In this document: positions 33,882-42,764 of the stretch, one piece after another | How positions within the stretch are numbered: the first letter of the stretch is position 1 | How the letters are laid out: each line of letters starts with the position of its first letter | Assembly (NCBI RefSeq): GCF_002811925.1 | Contig: NZ_NPDS01000004.1 | Coordinates: 283,631-347,630, forward strand | Source: Leptospira barantonii | GTDB lineage: Bacteria; Spirochaetota; Leptospiria; Leptospirales; Leptospiraceae | DNA: 64,000 nucleotides | Direction: 5' to 3' | Made by a program: the position numbers and the translations under genes | Notes under the pieces: generated by a model | Told to the model about the DNA's origin: nothing | Database searches by the model: none | Seen by the model: only the letters and a program-made list of their open reading frames with translations

Positions 33882-34253
33882 ATGGCATGTCACGAAGTGG
33901 CCGCACTTAGACTGGGAATGATGAACGTAATCGGAATCAAGGACGAAACGACGATCCAACACGAACGCGCGGAGATCGGAGACGCGTTACAATCGCCGGG
34001 ACCGATTCGTTCTTTAGCCGAAGCGAAGGATTTCGAATCCTTGATCAAGTTCTACGAGGCTTCCTTAACCGACCTCGAAGAGATGATTTCCAAAACGAAG
34101 AAGGACGATCCGAAGATGGCTTACTATCGTTCTCTTTTGATTCTCACCAAAAAAGTGGAACTCGAACTGAAGAATTCTCTTCTCGGTTTTCAGAATCTTT
34201 TTCGAGATTTGGAAGAGATGCACGATTTCGTACACGAAATTTATCCGGCGTAA
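33882..34253 (+). CDS. DUF3209-family protein of cobalamin operon
   Basis: A 123-residue small soluble helical protein. The N-terminus MACHEVAALRLGMMNVIG is the family mark of DUF3209, which I recall as recurring inside cobalamin gene clusters of other prokaryotes, including haloarchaea. The sequence C-H-E at positions 3-5 could bind metal. A helix-rich remainder (FESLIKFYEASLTDLEEMI, KVELELKNSLLGFQNLFRDLEEM) has no catalytic motif. GGAG stands nine bases before the ATG. Position right after the cobalt chelatase suggests a cobalt chaperone or assembly factor, which is inference; no function is known to me. Confidence 0.8.
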   Translation: MACHEVAALRLGMMNVIGIKDETTIQHERAEIGDALQSPGPIRSLAEAKDFESLIKFYEASLTDLEEMISKTKKDDPKMAYYRSLLILTKKVELELKNSLLGFQNLFRDLEEMHDFVHEIYPA

Positions 34254-34257
34254 CGAT

Positions 34258-35007
34258 ATGGCGAATCCTCCCAAAAAAGCGCGAATCAAAAACGTAACTC
34301 GAACCAACGGTTCGGCCACGATCACCTTTGTTTCGTTAGACGGACCTTTGGATTTTTTAGGAGGACAGTATGTCATCTTCAATTCCGGCGTTAAAACGAA
34401 CGACGGAAAGGAAATCAAAAGGGCATATTCCATTCTTTCCTCCGATCGATATCAGGGAGAATTTCAGATTTGTGTCCAGCCCGTAAAAGAAGGATTAGCG
34501 TCTTTGCATATTCCTAATCTTGCAATCGGTTCCGAGCTCGAATTCTCGGGTCCTTGGGGAAAATTTATCGGAAATTTACAATGGCCCCGGGAAGGAAAGA
34601 CCCTTCTCGTCGCGACGGACACCGGAATCACGGCGATATTTTCGATTCTCCATTCTCAGAGATGGAACGAAAAACTGAAAGACACGAGCGTGATCTGGTA
34701 TGTTTCCCGCGAAACCGAATTTCTTCCGGTTCGCGACGTCATGGAAGGACTTCCGATAGGATTCAATTCTTTGAATGTGATTCCGATCTCCAAGGTCAAC
34801 GATCCAAAAAGGGAAGCGGAATGTCTTTGTTCTTTCACGGACGAATTGAATGCATCCGCTCTTCCAACGAACGCTTTTTTGGCGGGAGACGGAAAATTAA
34901 TCCGAATTGTAAAGGATGTCCTTTTAGCAAAAGGAGTTCTCGAAGAAAACATAGGCGCAGAAATCTTCTTCAATTCTCCCAGACAGTTGGAGTCCGTAAA
35001 ACGTTAG
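34258..35007 (+). CDS. FNR-like flavoprotein oxidoreductase in B12 operon
   Basis: A 249-residue protein of the ferredoxin-NADP+ reductase superfamily. The FAD-binding motif is RAYSILSS (about residues 60-67), followed by FSGPWGKF, and the nicotinamide half starts with LLVATDTGITAIFSILH and ends in FLAGDGKLIRIVKDVLL. No ferredoxin domain or Fe-S cysteine motif. It lies between DUF3209 and cbiD. Candidate jobs in the pathway: reducing Co(II) corrinoid before adenosylation, or taking the place of the missing precorrin-6 reductase (CbiJ/CobK), a nicotinamide-dependent step. Neither can be settled from sequence; the FNR-type fold itself is reasonably clear. Confidence 0.78.
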   Translation: MANPPKKARIKNVTRTNGSATITFVSLDGPLDFLGGQYVIFNSGVKTNDGKEIKRAYSILSSDRYQGEFQICVQPVKEGLASLHIPNLAIGSELEFSGPWGKFIGNLQWPREGKTLLVATDTGITAIFSILHSQRWNEKLKDTSVIWYVSRETEFLPVRDVMEGLPIGFNSLNVIPISKVNDPKREAECLCSFTDELNASALPTNAFLAGDGKLIRIVKDVLLAKGVLEENIGAEIFFNSPRQLESVKR

Positions 35008-35016
35008 GCGACATCG

Positions 35017-36138
35017 ATGGCTACCAAGGAATTAAGAGAAGGATTCACCACGGGAGCTTGTTCCGCGGCCGCGGCCAAGGCGGCCACACGTCTTCTCTTA
35101 AAAAGACAACCCGTTTTGGAAATCGAAACCACTCTTCCGAACAAAAGACAGGTTTTGTTTTCCGTCAAACGATGCGAACTGGAAGGAGAGGTGGCCATCT
35201 GTAGCGTCGTCAAGGATGCGGGAGACGATCCGGATTGTACACACGGAGCTGAGTTAACCGCCCGAGTTCGCTTAACAAAAGAAAGTAAAATTATATTAAA
35301 AGGCGGAGACGGAGTCGCGACCGTCACCAAGGCCGGGCTCGGTTTGGATGTGGGAGAACCCGCGATCAATCCGGTCCCGCGTAAAAACATCAGTGAAATG
35401 ATTTTGGAAGAACTCGAAGGAAGTTCGTATAACGGCGCCGAGGTGGAAATCAGCGTTCCAGGCGGCCAAGAAATGGCGAAAAAGACGATGAACGAACGGC
35501 TCGGTTTGATCGGCGGTATTTCGATCTTAGGTACAACCGGAATCGTAAAACCGTATTCGACGGCGGCTTTTAAGGCGAGCGTGATTCAAGCGATCCAAAT
35601 GGCGAAAGAATACGGACTCGATACGACCGTTCTTACCACCGGAGGAAAATCCGAAAAGTTCGCGATGGATCTATTACCGAATTTGAATGAACTTTCCTTT
35701 ATACAAGTCGGGGACTTTATCGGAACCGGAATCAAAACGAGCGTAAAGGAATCGATTCGTCACGTGATCGTGGTCGGGATGATCGGTAAGTTATCAAAGA
35801 TGGCCGACGGTGTGATGATGACACACAGAGGCGGATCTTCCGTTAATACGAAAATGTTATCCGAAATCGCGAGATCCATCGGCGTTCCCGAACCGATCGC
35901 GGAAGAAATCCAAAACGCAAACACAGCGAGACACGTATTAGAAGTCTGTAAAGCGAATGGATACGAGATCATCACCACTCGCATTTGCGAGATCGTGGCT
36001 AAAAACTGCTCCAAACACGCGGGAACGAATATGAGAATTTCCTGTTATATGGTCGACTTCGACGGAGCGCTTTTGGGCAAGTGCGAAAATTTTTCGCAGG
36101 AATTAGAAACAAAGGAAGAGAACTCCGAACATGAATGA
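35017..36138 (+). CDS. cbiD: cobalt-precorrin-5B C1-methyltransferase
   Basis: A 373-residue protein of full CbiD length. The N-terminal KELREGFTTGACSAAAAKAA is the family signature, followed by EISVPGGQEMAKKTMNERLG and GGISILGTTGIVKPYS. CbiD carries out the C-1 methylation after ring contraction, using S-adenosylmethionine, and marks the anaerobic (cobalt-early) route. Overlaps cbiC by eight bases downstream. A good match throughout. Confidence 0.96.
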   Translation: MATKELREGFTTGACSAAAAKAATRLLLKRQPVLEIETTLPNKRQVLFSVKRCELEGEVAICSVVKDAGDDPDCTHGAELTARVRLTKESKIILKGGDGVATVTKAGLGLDVGEPAINPVPRKNISEMILEELEGSSYNGAEVEISVPGGQEMAKKTMNERLGLIGGISILGTTGIVKPYSTAAFKASVIQAIQMAKEYGLDTTVLTTGGKSEKFAMDLLPNLNELSFIQVGDFIGTGIKTSVKESIRHVIVVGMIGKLSKMADGVMMTHRGGSSVNTKMLSEIARSIGVPEPIAEEIQNANTARHVLEVCKANGYEIITTRICEIVAKNCSKHAGTNMRISCYMVDFDGALLGKCENFSQELETKEENSEHE

Positions 36139-36802
36139 CATGAGACAGATGACTACCCTCGGAAGGGAAATCGAAGACAAATCCTTTTCGATCATCGACG
36201 AAGAAGCGGGTCCGCATTCTTTTTCCAAAGAAGAATGGGAAGTGGTTCGAAGAATCATCCACGCAACCGCGGACTTCGAGTATAAGGACATTACAAAGAT
36301 ACATCCCAAGGCAATCGACTCGGGTATAGAAGCCTTGCGCAACGGATGTCCGATCGTCTGCGACGTTCATATGATCATCGCGGGACTCAATCAGGAAAGA
36401 CTCGGAGCTTACGGATGCAAAACATACGGTTTTATTTCGGACGCCGATGTGATCGAACGGGCTAAGGAAAAAAATTCCACGAGAGCGATCGAATCGATTC
36501 AGAAAGCAAAAACATTAGGATATCTGAATGGATCGATTCTCGCCGTCGGAAACGCGCCCACCGCACTTCTCGAAATCGAAAGATTGATCCGGGAAGAGGG
36601 AATCAAACCCGCCTTAATCATCGGAGTTCCGGTCGGTTTCGTTTCCGCAATCGAATCCAAAGAAGTGGTTTTAACATTAGAATCTTCTGATATATTCTCG
36701 ACGCCCTACATTCTCACCAGAGGAAGAAAAGGCGGCAGCACGATCGCGGTCGCGATCATACACGCTCTTCTTCTTTTGTCCTCGAAACGAGGAGAACGAT
36801 GA
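36131..36802 (+). CDS. cbiC: cobalt-precorrin-8 methylmutase
   Basis: A 223-residue enzyme that moves the methyl group from C-11 to C-12 to give cobyrinate. Family blocks: IHATADFEYKDITKIHP with the catalytic-site His, NGCPIVCDVHMIIAGLN, and VGNAPTALLEIERLI and GVPVGFVSAIESKE. Its ATG lies eight bases inside the end of cbiD; its stop overlaps the start of cbiET (ATGA), so translation is coupled on both sides. Confidence 0.95.
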   Translation: MNDMRQMTTLGREIEDKSFSIIDEEAGPHSFSKEEWEVVRRIIHATADFEYKDITKIHPKAIDSGIEALRNGCPIVCDVHMIIAGLNQERLGAYGCKTYGFISDADVIERAKEKNSTRAIESIQKAKTLGYLNGSILAVGNAPTALLEIERLIREEGIKPALIIGVPVGFVSAIESKEVVLTLESSDIFSTPYILTRGRKGGSTIAVAIIHALLLLSSKRGER

Positions 36803-38040
36803 AGGCGGTCACCGTAATCGGAATGGGCGACGAAGGTTGTCCCGGGTTGTCGAGCATCGCGGTGAACGCGGTCGCTAAAGCGCAGGTCCTCGCGGGGGGA
36901 GAAAGACATCTGGATTTTTTTCCGCAGTTCGCCGGAGAAAAAATAGTATTTAAGGGAAATCTAATACAAGCCACCGAAAGAATTGCCGAGCTCGCGGCGG
37001 AACATACGATTTGTGTTCTCGCTTCCGGAGATCCTTTATTTTTCGGAATCGGAAATCTAATCGGTAAAAAGGTCGGATTGGAACACGTGGATTTTATTCC
37101 GGCCCCGAGCGCGATCCAACAAGCGTTCGCCAGAGTGGGGATCAAATGGGACGATGCAGAGATTTTATCCCTACACGGAAGACCGATCGAGGGGTTTATC
37201 ACTAAATTACAATCTTTGAATAAGGTCGCCTTGTTTACGGACGAGATCAACCATCCTCAGGCGATCGCATCCTACATGAAAGCGTACGAGGAAACGGATT
37301 GGACCGCGTTCGTTTGCGAAAATTTAGGCGGAAGAAACGAAAGAATCCGTAAGTTCGAACTGAATTTGTTAAGCGAAGAACAGGAAATCAGTCCTCTGAA
37401 CGTTTTGATTCTGATCCGAAACGCCCAAAACAGAAAGGCGCCTCCGATTGTGCCTAACGTTCCGGAAGAAAATTACGCGAAACGAATCCCGAAAAAAGGA
37501 CTGATCACCAAAAAGGAAGTTAGAATTCTTTCCATTGCGTTTTTGGAAATTCGGGACGACAGCGTCGTCTGGGACATAGGAGCCGGTTCGGGATCGATCG
37601 CGATCGAGGCCGCACAACTCGCTAAAAATGGAAAGTCTTATGCGATCGAAATCGATCCGGAAGGAATCGAAATCTGCAAACAAAACGTCCTTTCACAAAG
37701 AACGGATAACGTGCACGTCGTTCCGGGGAAGGCCCCCGAGGTTTTGGAAAATCTTCCCGATCCGGATTGTGTTTTCGTGGGAGGCTCCAAAGGAAATCTA
37801 TATGAGATCATTCGAATATCCTTAAATAGACTTTCTCCTTTAGGATCTTTGGTCGTCAACGCGGTCACTTTGGACAACGTCACGGAAGCCTATCACAGTT
37901 TTAAAAAATTAGCTCTTGTTCCGGAAGTCACTCTGTTAAACGTATCGAGAGGACAACCTCTTGCGGATTATCTACGTTATGAAGCTTTGAATCCGATTCA
38001 TATCTTTAAGGTCACAAAACCGGAGGGTTATTCCGCATGA
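36799..38040 (+). CDS. cbiET: fused cobalt-precorrin-7 C5-methyltransferase / C15-methyltransferase-decarboxylase
   Basis: A 413-residue fusion equal to CobL in layout. Residues 1-205 are CbiE, a tetrapyrrole methylase (VTVIGMGDEGCPGLSS, then VLASGDPLFFGIG with the G-D-P SAM loop). Residues about 235-400 are CbiT, a different Rossmann methyltransferase (VVWDIGAGSGSIAIEAA, then VFVGGSKGNLYEII). Together they methylate C-5 and C-15 and decarboxylate the acetate side chain on ring C. Overlaps cbiC before and cbiL after by four bases. The fusion is common in both aerobic and anaerobic pathways. Confidence 0.94.
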   Translation: MKAVTVIGMGDEGCPGLSSIAVNAVAKAQVLAGGERHLDFFPQFAGEKIVFKGNLIQATERIAELAAEHTICVLASGDPLFFGIGNLIGKKVGLEHVDFIPAPSAIQQAFARVGIKWDDAEILSLHGRPIEGFITKLQSLNKVALFTDEINHPQAIASYMKAYEETDWTAFVCENLGGRNERIRKFELNLLSEEQEISPLNVLILIRNAQNRKAPPIVPNVPEENYAKRIPKKGLITKKEVRILSIAFLEIRDDSVVWDIGAGSGSIAIEAAQLAKNGKSYAIEIDPEGIEICKQNVLSQRTDNVHVVPGKAPEVLENLPDPDCVFVGGSKGNLYEIIRISLNRLSPLGSLVVNAVTLDNVTEAYHSFKKLALVPEVTLLNVSRGQPLADYLRYEALNPIHIFKVTKPEGYSA

Positions 38041-38801
38041 AAAAAAACCGTTACGGAAAACTCTACGGGGTCGGAGTCGGCCCGGGGGCTACCGATTTAA
38101 TCACGCTTAGAGCGGTTCACGTTTTAAACTCCGTCGATGTGTTGGCGATTCCTAAAAGTAGCGAACACTTGGAACCCTTCGCTTGGAGAGTTTGTTCTCC
38201 CGTTGTGAAGGAGAATTCTTCCCAAGAAAAATTGTTTCTTCATTTCCCGATGACCAAAGACCCCGAGGTTTTGATTCCCGCTTGGGATAAGGCATTTCTT
38301 GAAATCGGAAAACGTTTAGAAGAGGGGCATAACGTTGCATTCATAACACAAGGAGATCCTTCGGTATACAGTTCTTGGAGTTATCTTTTGGAAGAAGCCG
38401 AGGATCGTTGGCCCGGAATCGAAGTCGAAATCGTTCCCGCAGTATCTTCAATCACGGCGATACCGGCGGCGTTACAAACCCCGCTCGCGGACGGAAGAGA
38501 ACGTTTCTGCGTCGTGCCCGGAACCTACGGAATCGAAGACCTTCCGGAGCTCGTAAAAAATTTCGATACGATCGTTCTTACAAAGGTCGGGCAGGTCGTT
38601 CCACAACTCGTCGACATGCTGAAAGAATTGGACCTGCTTGCAAATGCGAGTTATGTTTCGTACGGAACCACGGATCGGCAAAGAATCGTCAGAGACTTAG
38701 AGACGATTCAAAACGAAAACTGCGATTACTTTTCGATGGTGATTCTTTCCATTCGAAAACGTAAGGGTGTACTTCGAGGACAGAATATCGATGCAGAATA
38801 G
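38037..38801 (+). CDS. cbiL: cobalt-precorrin-2 C20-methyltransferase
   Basis: A 254-residue tetrapyrrole methylase with KLYGVGVGPGATDLITLRAV at the start and the SAM-binding GDPSVYSSW loop typical of CbiL/CobI. It adds the C-20 methyl to cobalt-precorrin-2, first methylation after cobalt insertion. Starts in the stop of cbiET (ATGA). Its last eleven bases overlap the start of cbiG. Confidence 0.94.
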   Translation: MKKNRYGKLYGVGVGPGATDLITLRAVHVLNSVDVLAIPKSSEHLEPFAWRVCSPVVKENSSQEKLFLHFPMTKDPEVLIPAWDKAFLEIGKRLEEGHNVAFITQGDPSVYSSWSYLLEEAEDRWPGIEVEIVPAVSSITAIPAALQTPLADGRERFCVVPGTYGIEDLPELVKNFDTIVLTKVGQVVPQLVDMLKELDLLANASYVSYGTTDRQRIVRDLETIQNENCDYFSMVILSIRKRKGVLRGQNIDAE

Positions 38802-39948
38802 GAAATCATATTCGGTTTTTGTAATCACCAAACACGGCTTAGAGATCGCAAAAAAGATTCACGAGGCCTGGGAAGACGTGGACCTTTTTGTTTCTCCTAA
38901 GTTCATCGATTCGGCTCCGCCGGGTTCGAAACTTCTTTCTCTTCCGATGGATAAAACGTTAGACGAAACGTTTCAGAATTACGACTGTCATATCTTCATC
39001 ATCAGTGTGGGCGCGGTTGTTCGAATGATCGCCCCCTTATTGAAGAACAAAAAAGTCGATCCCGCAGTCGTCTGCGTGGACGATCGAGCCAACTTTTCGA
39101 TCTGCGTTTTATCGGGCCACGTAGGACGGGGAAACTTTTTTACGGAAAGGCTCTCAAAAACTCTTTCCAACACCGCGGTGATCACGACCGCATCGGACGT
39201 TTCGGGAACTTTAACCGTGGATATTCTCGGACGAGAACTCGGCTGGACCTTGGAACATCCGGATCGAAACGTTACAAGAGGTTGCGCGGCGGTAGTCAAC
39301 GAAACCAAGGTGCTCTTCGTTCAGGAAACCGGGGAACCGAATTGGTGGCCTTTGGAAAAATCCCTTCCGAAGGGTGTGGAATATTCTGTTTCCTTAATGG
39401 ATGTAAATCCGAACGAGTACGAAATTCTTCTGATCGCCACGGATCGAACGGATCTGAATCGAAACAATCAAGAACATTATAATAATTCAATATTATACCG
39501 TCCTAAATCTTTGGTTTTGGGGTTGGGATGCGACCGAAACGTATCTTTTGAAACGGTGGAGAATGGAATTTTAAAAATATTAAGCGACAACGCGTTGGCC
39601 GTTCAAAGCGTCAAAACGATCGCAAGCGCGGATCTCAAACGCCACGAAGAAGCCTTTTTACAAATCTCAAAAAAATACGGCTGGGAATTCAAAACTTTTA
39701 CCGCCGATGAATTGGATCGTGTTTCCGAAATCGAATCCCCGTCCGAAGTCGTAAAAAATTTCGTAGGAACCAGGTCCGTAAGCGAAGCGTCGAGCATTCT
39801 CGCTTCGGGAGCGGGCTCCTTACTTCTTCCAAAACAAAAATACAAAGAAGGCGTCGACGGAAAAAATCTTACCGTCGCAATTTCAAGAATTCCCTTTCCT
39901 TCAAGATTTTCCTCAAACTCTCAAAACTCCGTAACGGAGGAAGAATGA
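38791..39948 (+). CDS. cbiG: cobalt-precorrin-5A hydrolase
   Basis: A 385-residue CbiG, which opens the delta-lactone and releases acetaldehyde in the cobalt-early route. ATG 38791 with GAGGA ten bases before it is preferred over a GTG at 38767. N-terminal domain: FVITKHGLEIAKKI; central domain: ISVGAVVRMIAPLLKNKKVDPAVV then VLSGHVGRGN; C-terminal domain: VLGLGCDRNVSFETVENGI and AFLQ-type helices. All three CbiG parts present, so full length. Overlaps cbiL by 11 bases and cbiH by four. Confidence 0.94.
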   Translation: MQNRKSYSVFVITKHGLEIAKKIHEAWEDVDLFVSPKFIDSAPPGSKLLSLPMDKTLDETFQNYDCHIFIISVGAVVRMIAPLLKNKKVDPAVVCVDDRANFSICVLSGHVGRGNFFTERLSKTLSNTAVITTASDVSGTLTVDILGRELGWTLEHPDRNVTRGCAAVVNETKVLFVQETGEPNWWPLEKSLPKGVEYSVSLMDVNPNEYEILLIATDRTDLNRNNQEHYNNSILYRPKSLVLGLGCDRNVSFETVENGILKILSDNALAVQSVKTIASADLKRHEEAFLQISKKYGWEFKTFTADELDRVSEIESPSEVVKNFVGTRSVSEASSILASGAGSLLLPKQKYKEGVDGKNLTVAISRIPFPSRFSSNSQNSVTEEE

Positions 39949-41450
39949 AAAAAGGCAAACTCAACATCGTCGGAATCGGTCCGGGAAACGACGCGCACAT
40001 TACCCCCGCAGTATTACATGCGATTCAAGAGGCCGATCTCGTGATCGGTTATGCGACTTACATAGGTCTCGTCAAACACCACTTAGTCGGGAAGCAAGTG
40101 ACAAGGACAGGAATGACCGAAGAAGTAGGCCGCGCTCAAGCCGCGGTCGAATCCGCGAAAGAAGGAAAGATCGTTACTTTAATTTCTTCGGGAGACGCCG
40201 GAGTTTACGGAATGGCCGGATTGGTTTTCGAAGTATTGAGAAAAAGCGGATGGAAGAGAAACGATTCTCCCGAAGTTAAGATGATTCCCGGCGTGACCGC
40301 GGACAGTTCCTGTGCTTCTCTCGTAGGCGCGCCTCTCGTTCATGACATGGCGAGAATTTCTCTTTCCGATCTTTTGACTCCCTGGTCCGTGATCGAAAAT
40401 CGTTTGGAATGCGCGGCCAAAGGGGACTTCGTCATCACTCTTTACAATCCCGCATCGGGAAGAAGACAAAGACAAATCGTCGAGGCTTCCAAGATTATTA
40501 AGCGACATCGTCCGGGGACAACTCCGGTCGCACTCGTAAAAAGCGCGTATCGAAGACAACAAAACGTCCAACTTTCCGATTTGGATAATTTTTTAGATTA
40601 CGAAATTGGAATGAACACAACGGTAATCGTAGGTTCCACAAACACGTTCGTATACGAGGGTTTTATGATTACGCCAAGAGGATACACGAACAAGTATTCT
40701 CTGGATGACGCAAGCGTCAAAGAAGGGCAGAGAAGGGGATTTTCCCTTCGATCGGAGGGGGATCTTCAGAGTAGAATCGATTCTTCGGAAACTCCGATTC
40801 AGTTGAACATCACCAAAATTCAAGGCGCCTTTGTGCGGACCTCCACTTCCATCATCGAATCGGAAGAGAATCCGAACGGCGTTGTAACTCAAACAGAAAA
40901 TGAAATCGATTCCCAGACGTTCCTTACACAGAACGTTGATTCTTCCGCGCGGACGGCGATTCAGGCGTTAGAAACACTTTCTCAGATACGAGAACAAGAT
41001 TCCGCGAGATCTTTTAAATCCGTGAATCCGGAAAATTCCACGTTAGCGTACATCGGTCGGCTTGGCGGAGGAATTCTTTTTAAGAGTTCCGATAAATTTT
41101 ATATCGTGGGAAGACTCAAGATTCCGACGCGTTTTGAAGACTACGGATTTGCGGACCCCGGAGATTACGGCGGAAGATATTCCGAATTGAAAGTGATCGA
41201 TTCGAACCGTGTTCAAAAACTCGATTTCGAATTCGGAATGATCCTGCAAAACGAAATTCATCCTCGTGAAATATATGATAAATTCTTAATCCATAGAAAT
41301 TCTTCCGTGAGCGAAAGGCTTCTCGCGTATGCAAAAACCGAAAGCGGAAAATTCGTTCTAAATCGAACCGAGTATTCGGATATTTCCTGGTTGGGCGCAA
41401 TGCCCTCGGACGTTTGGACTCTTGTAAGAGGTGTAATCTTAAAATGTTAA
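39945..41450 (+). CDS. cbiH: cobalt-precorrin-3B C17-methyltransferase with long C-terminal extension
   Basis: A 501-residue protein, twice the normal CbiH/CobJ length. Residues 1-250 form the methylase: LNIVGIGPGNDAHITPA, SSGDAGVYGMAG, PGVTADSSCASLVGAPLVHD, DFVITLYNPASGRRQ and NTFVYEGFMITPRGY, all as in CbiH, which methylates C-17 and contracts the ring. Residues 251-501 are an extension I cannot place: a polar linker to about 350, then a folded-looking part (AYIGRLGGGILFKSSDKFYI, GFADPGDYGGRYSELKVID, LIHRNSSVSERLLAYAKTE). It lacks the Cys motifs of the Fe-S extension known in the long CbiH60 of Bacillus. Overlaps cbiG by four bases. Confidence 0.92.
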   Translation: MKKGKLNIVGIGPGNDAHITPAVLHAIQEADLVIGYATYIGLVKHHLVGKQVTRTGMTEEVGRAQAAVESAKEGKIVTLISSGDAGVYGMAGLVFEVLRKSGWKRNDSPEVKMIPGVTADSSCASLVGAPLVHDMARISLSDLLTPWSVIENRLECAAKGDFVITLYNPASGRRQRQIVEASKIIKRHRPGTTPVALVKSAYRRQQNVQLSDLDNFLDYEIGMNTTVIVGSTNTFVYEGFMITPRGYTNKYSLDDASVKEGQRRGFSLRSEGDLQSRIDSSETPIQLNITKIQGAFVRTSTSIIESEENPNGVVTQTENEIDSQTFLTQNVDSSARTAIQALETLSQIREQDSARSFKSVNPENSTLAYIGRLGGGILFKSSDKFYIVGRLKIPTRFEDYGFADPGDYGGRYSELKVIDSNRVQKLDFEFGMILQNEIHPREIYDKFLIHRNSSVSERLLAYAKTESGKFVLNRTEYSDISWLGAMPSDVWTLVRGVILKC

Positions 41451-41463
41451 TGAGAAATGCGAT

Positions 41464-42228
41464 ATGAAAGTATATATCATCGGCGCCGGACCGGGAGATC
41501 CGGAATTGATCACGGTCAAAGGGGCTAAACTCGTAGAAACCTGTCCGGTCGTTCTTTACACGGGTTCATTGGTTCCGATCGCGGTCATTGAAAGAGCGAG
41601 AAAGGACGCGATCGTATTAGATTCTTCGAATATGACCTTGGATGGAATTTTGGAAGTGATACTCCGCGCAAAAGAAAACGATCAGGACGTAGCTCGGGTT
41701 CATACGGGCGATCCATCCATCTTCGGGTCGACCGCGGAACAGATGAGAAGATTCGATTCTTTGAATATAGATTACGAGATCGTTCCCGGAGTCAGTTCGT
41801 TTACCGCCGCGGCTGCGGCCTTAGGGAAAGAATTAACCTTGCCCGAAGTTTCACAAACGGTCATCATCACCCGCGCCGAAGGAAGGACACCCATGCCTGA
41901 AAAGGAAAAACTCGAAATTCTCGCCCAATCCGGCGCGACTTTGACCTTGTTCTTAAGCGTACTTCATATCCGAAAGATCGTGGAACAACTGACCCCTTTT
42001 TACGGAGAACGATGCCCGGTCGCCGTGGTGCAACGTGCAACTTGGCCGGAACAAAAAATTCTAACTGGAACGTTAGGTGATATCGCGGAAAGGGTAAAGG
42101 CCGAAAAAATTTCATCGACCGCGATCATATTCGTCGGACCGGTTTTGGATTGTCACGATTTTGCGGATTCAAGACTTTACTCGGCCGATTTTTCCCACGG
42201 ATTCAGAAAGGCAAAGCGAAACCGATGA
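41464..42228 (+). CDS. cbiF: cobalt-precorrin-4 C11-methyltransferase
   Basis: A 254-residue tetrapyrrole methylase: KVYIIGAGPGDPELITVKGA at the start, VVLYTGSLVP, HTGDPSIFGSTAEQM (SAM site) and PGVSSFTAAAAALGKELTLPEVSQT are CbiF/CobM hallmarks. It adds the C-11 methyl. Starts 13 bases after cbiH, the loosest join so far in this stretch, and overlaps cobO by four bases (ATGA). Confidence 0.96.
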   Translation: MKVYIIGAGPGDPELITVKGAKLVETCPVVLYTGSLVPIAVIERARKDAIVLDSSNMTLDGILEVILRAKENDQDVARVHTGDPSIFGSTAEQMRRFDSLNIDYEIVPGVSSFTAAAAALGKELTLPEVSQTVIITRAEGRTPMPEKEKLEILAQSGATLTLFLSVLHIRKIVEQLTPFYGERCPVAVVQRATWPEQKILTGTLGDIAERVKAEKISSTAIIFVGPVLDCHDFADSRLYSADFSHGFRKAKRNR

Positions 42229-42764
42229 GCTCGTCTCCGAATAAAGAAACAAGAGGTCTCGTGATCGTAAACACGGGAAACGGCAAAGGAAAAACCACCG
42301 CCGCACTCGGAATCGTGTTTCGTGCTCTGGGAAGAGGAATGAAATGTGGAGTGGTTCAATTCTTAAAAGGAAAATGGGAAACGGGTGAACGGAAATTTGC
42401 AAAGACGATTCCGGAACTTGATTTTTACGTCATGGGTTTGGGATTCACCTGGGACTCCGACGATTTGGATAAGGATAAACAAGCCGCAAAGGAGGCTTGG
42501 GTTCGTTCCTCTGAAATGATCCTAACAGGAGATCATAATATTATAATACTCGATGAGATCACGTATGCCTTCCATTACGGATGGTTGAGCCCGGAAGAAA
42601 TTCTACAAACGCTCAAACAAAGACCCGCACACGTACACGTCGTAATCACCGGAAGAAACTGCCCCGAACTCATTACCGAGTACGCGGATCTAGTCAGCGT
42701 GATCGAGGTCAAAAAACATCCGTATCAAAGCGGAATTCCCGCTCAGAAAGGAATCGACTTTTAA
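42225..42764 (+). CDS. cobO: cob(I)yrinic acid a,c-diamide adenosyltransferase
   Basis: A 179-residue CobO/BtuR/CobA-type ATP:corrinoid adenosyltransferase. P-loop VNTGNGKGKTTAALGIV, then GVVQFLKGKWETGE, FYVMGLGFTW, IIILDEITYAFHYGWL and VVITGRNCPELITEYADLVSVIEVKKHPY, all family blocks, with C-terminal AQKGIDF. The ATG at 42225 overlaps the cbiF stop; an upstream frame exists inside cbiF but has no support. It puts the 5'-deoxyadenosyl group on cobalt. The stop shares one base with the cbiA start. Confidence 0.96.
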   Translation: MSSSPNKETRGLVIVNTGNGKGKTTAALGIVFRALGRGMKCGVVQFLKGKWETGERKFAKTIPELDFYVMGLGFTWDSDDLDKDKQAAKEAWVRSSEMILTGDHNIIILDEITYAFHYGWLSPEEILQTLKQRPAHVHVVITGRNCPELITEYADLVSVIEVKKHPYQSGIPAQKGIDF

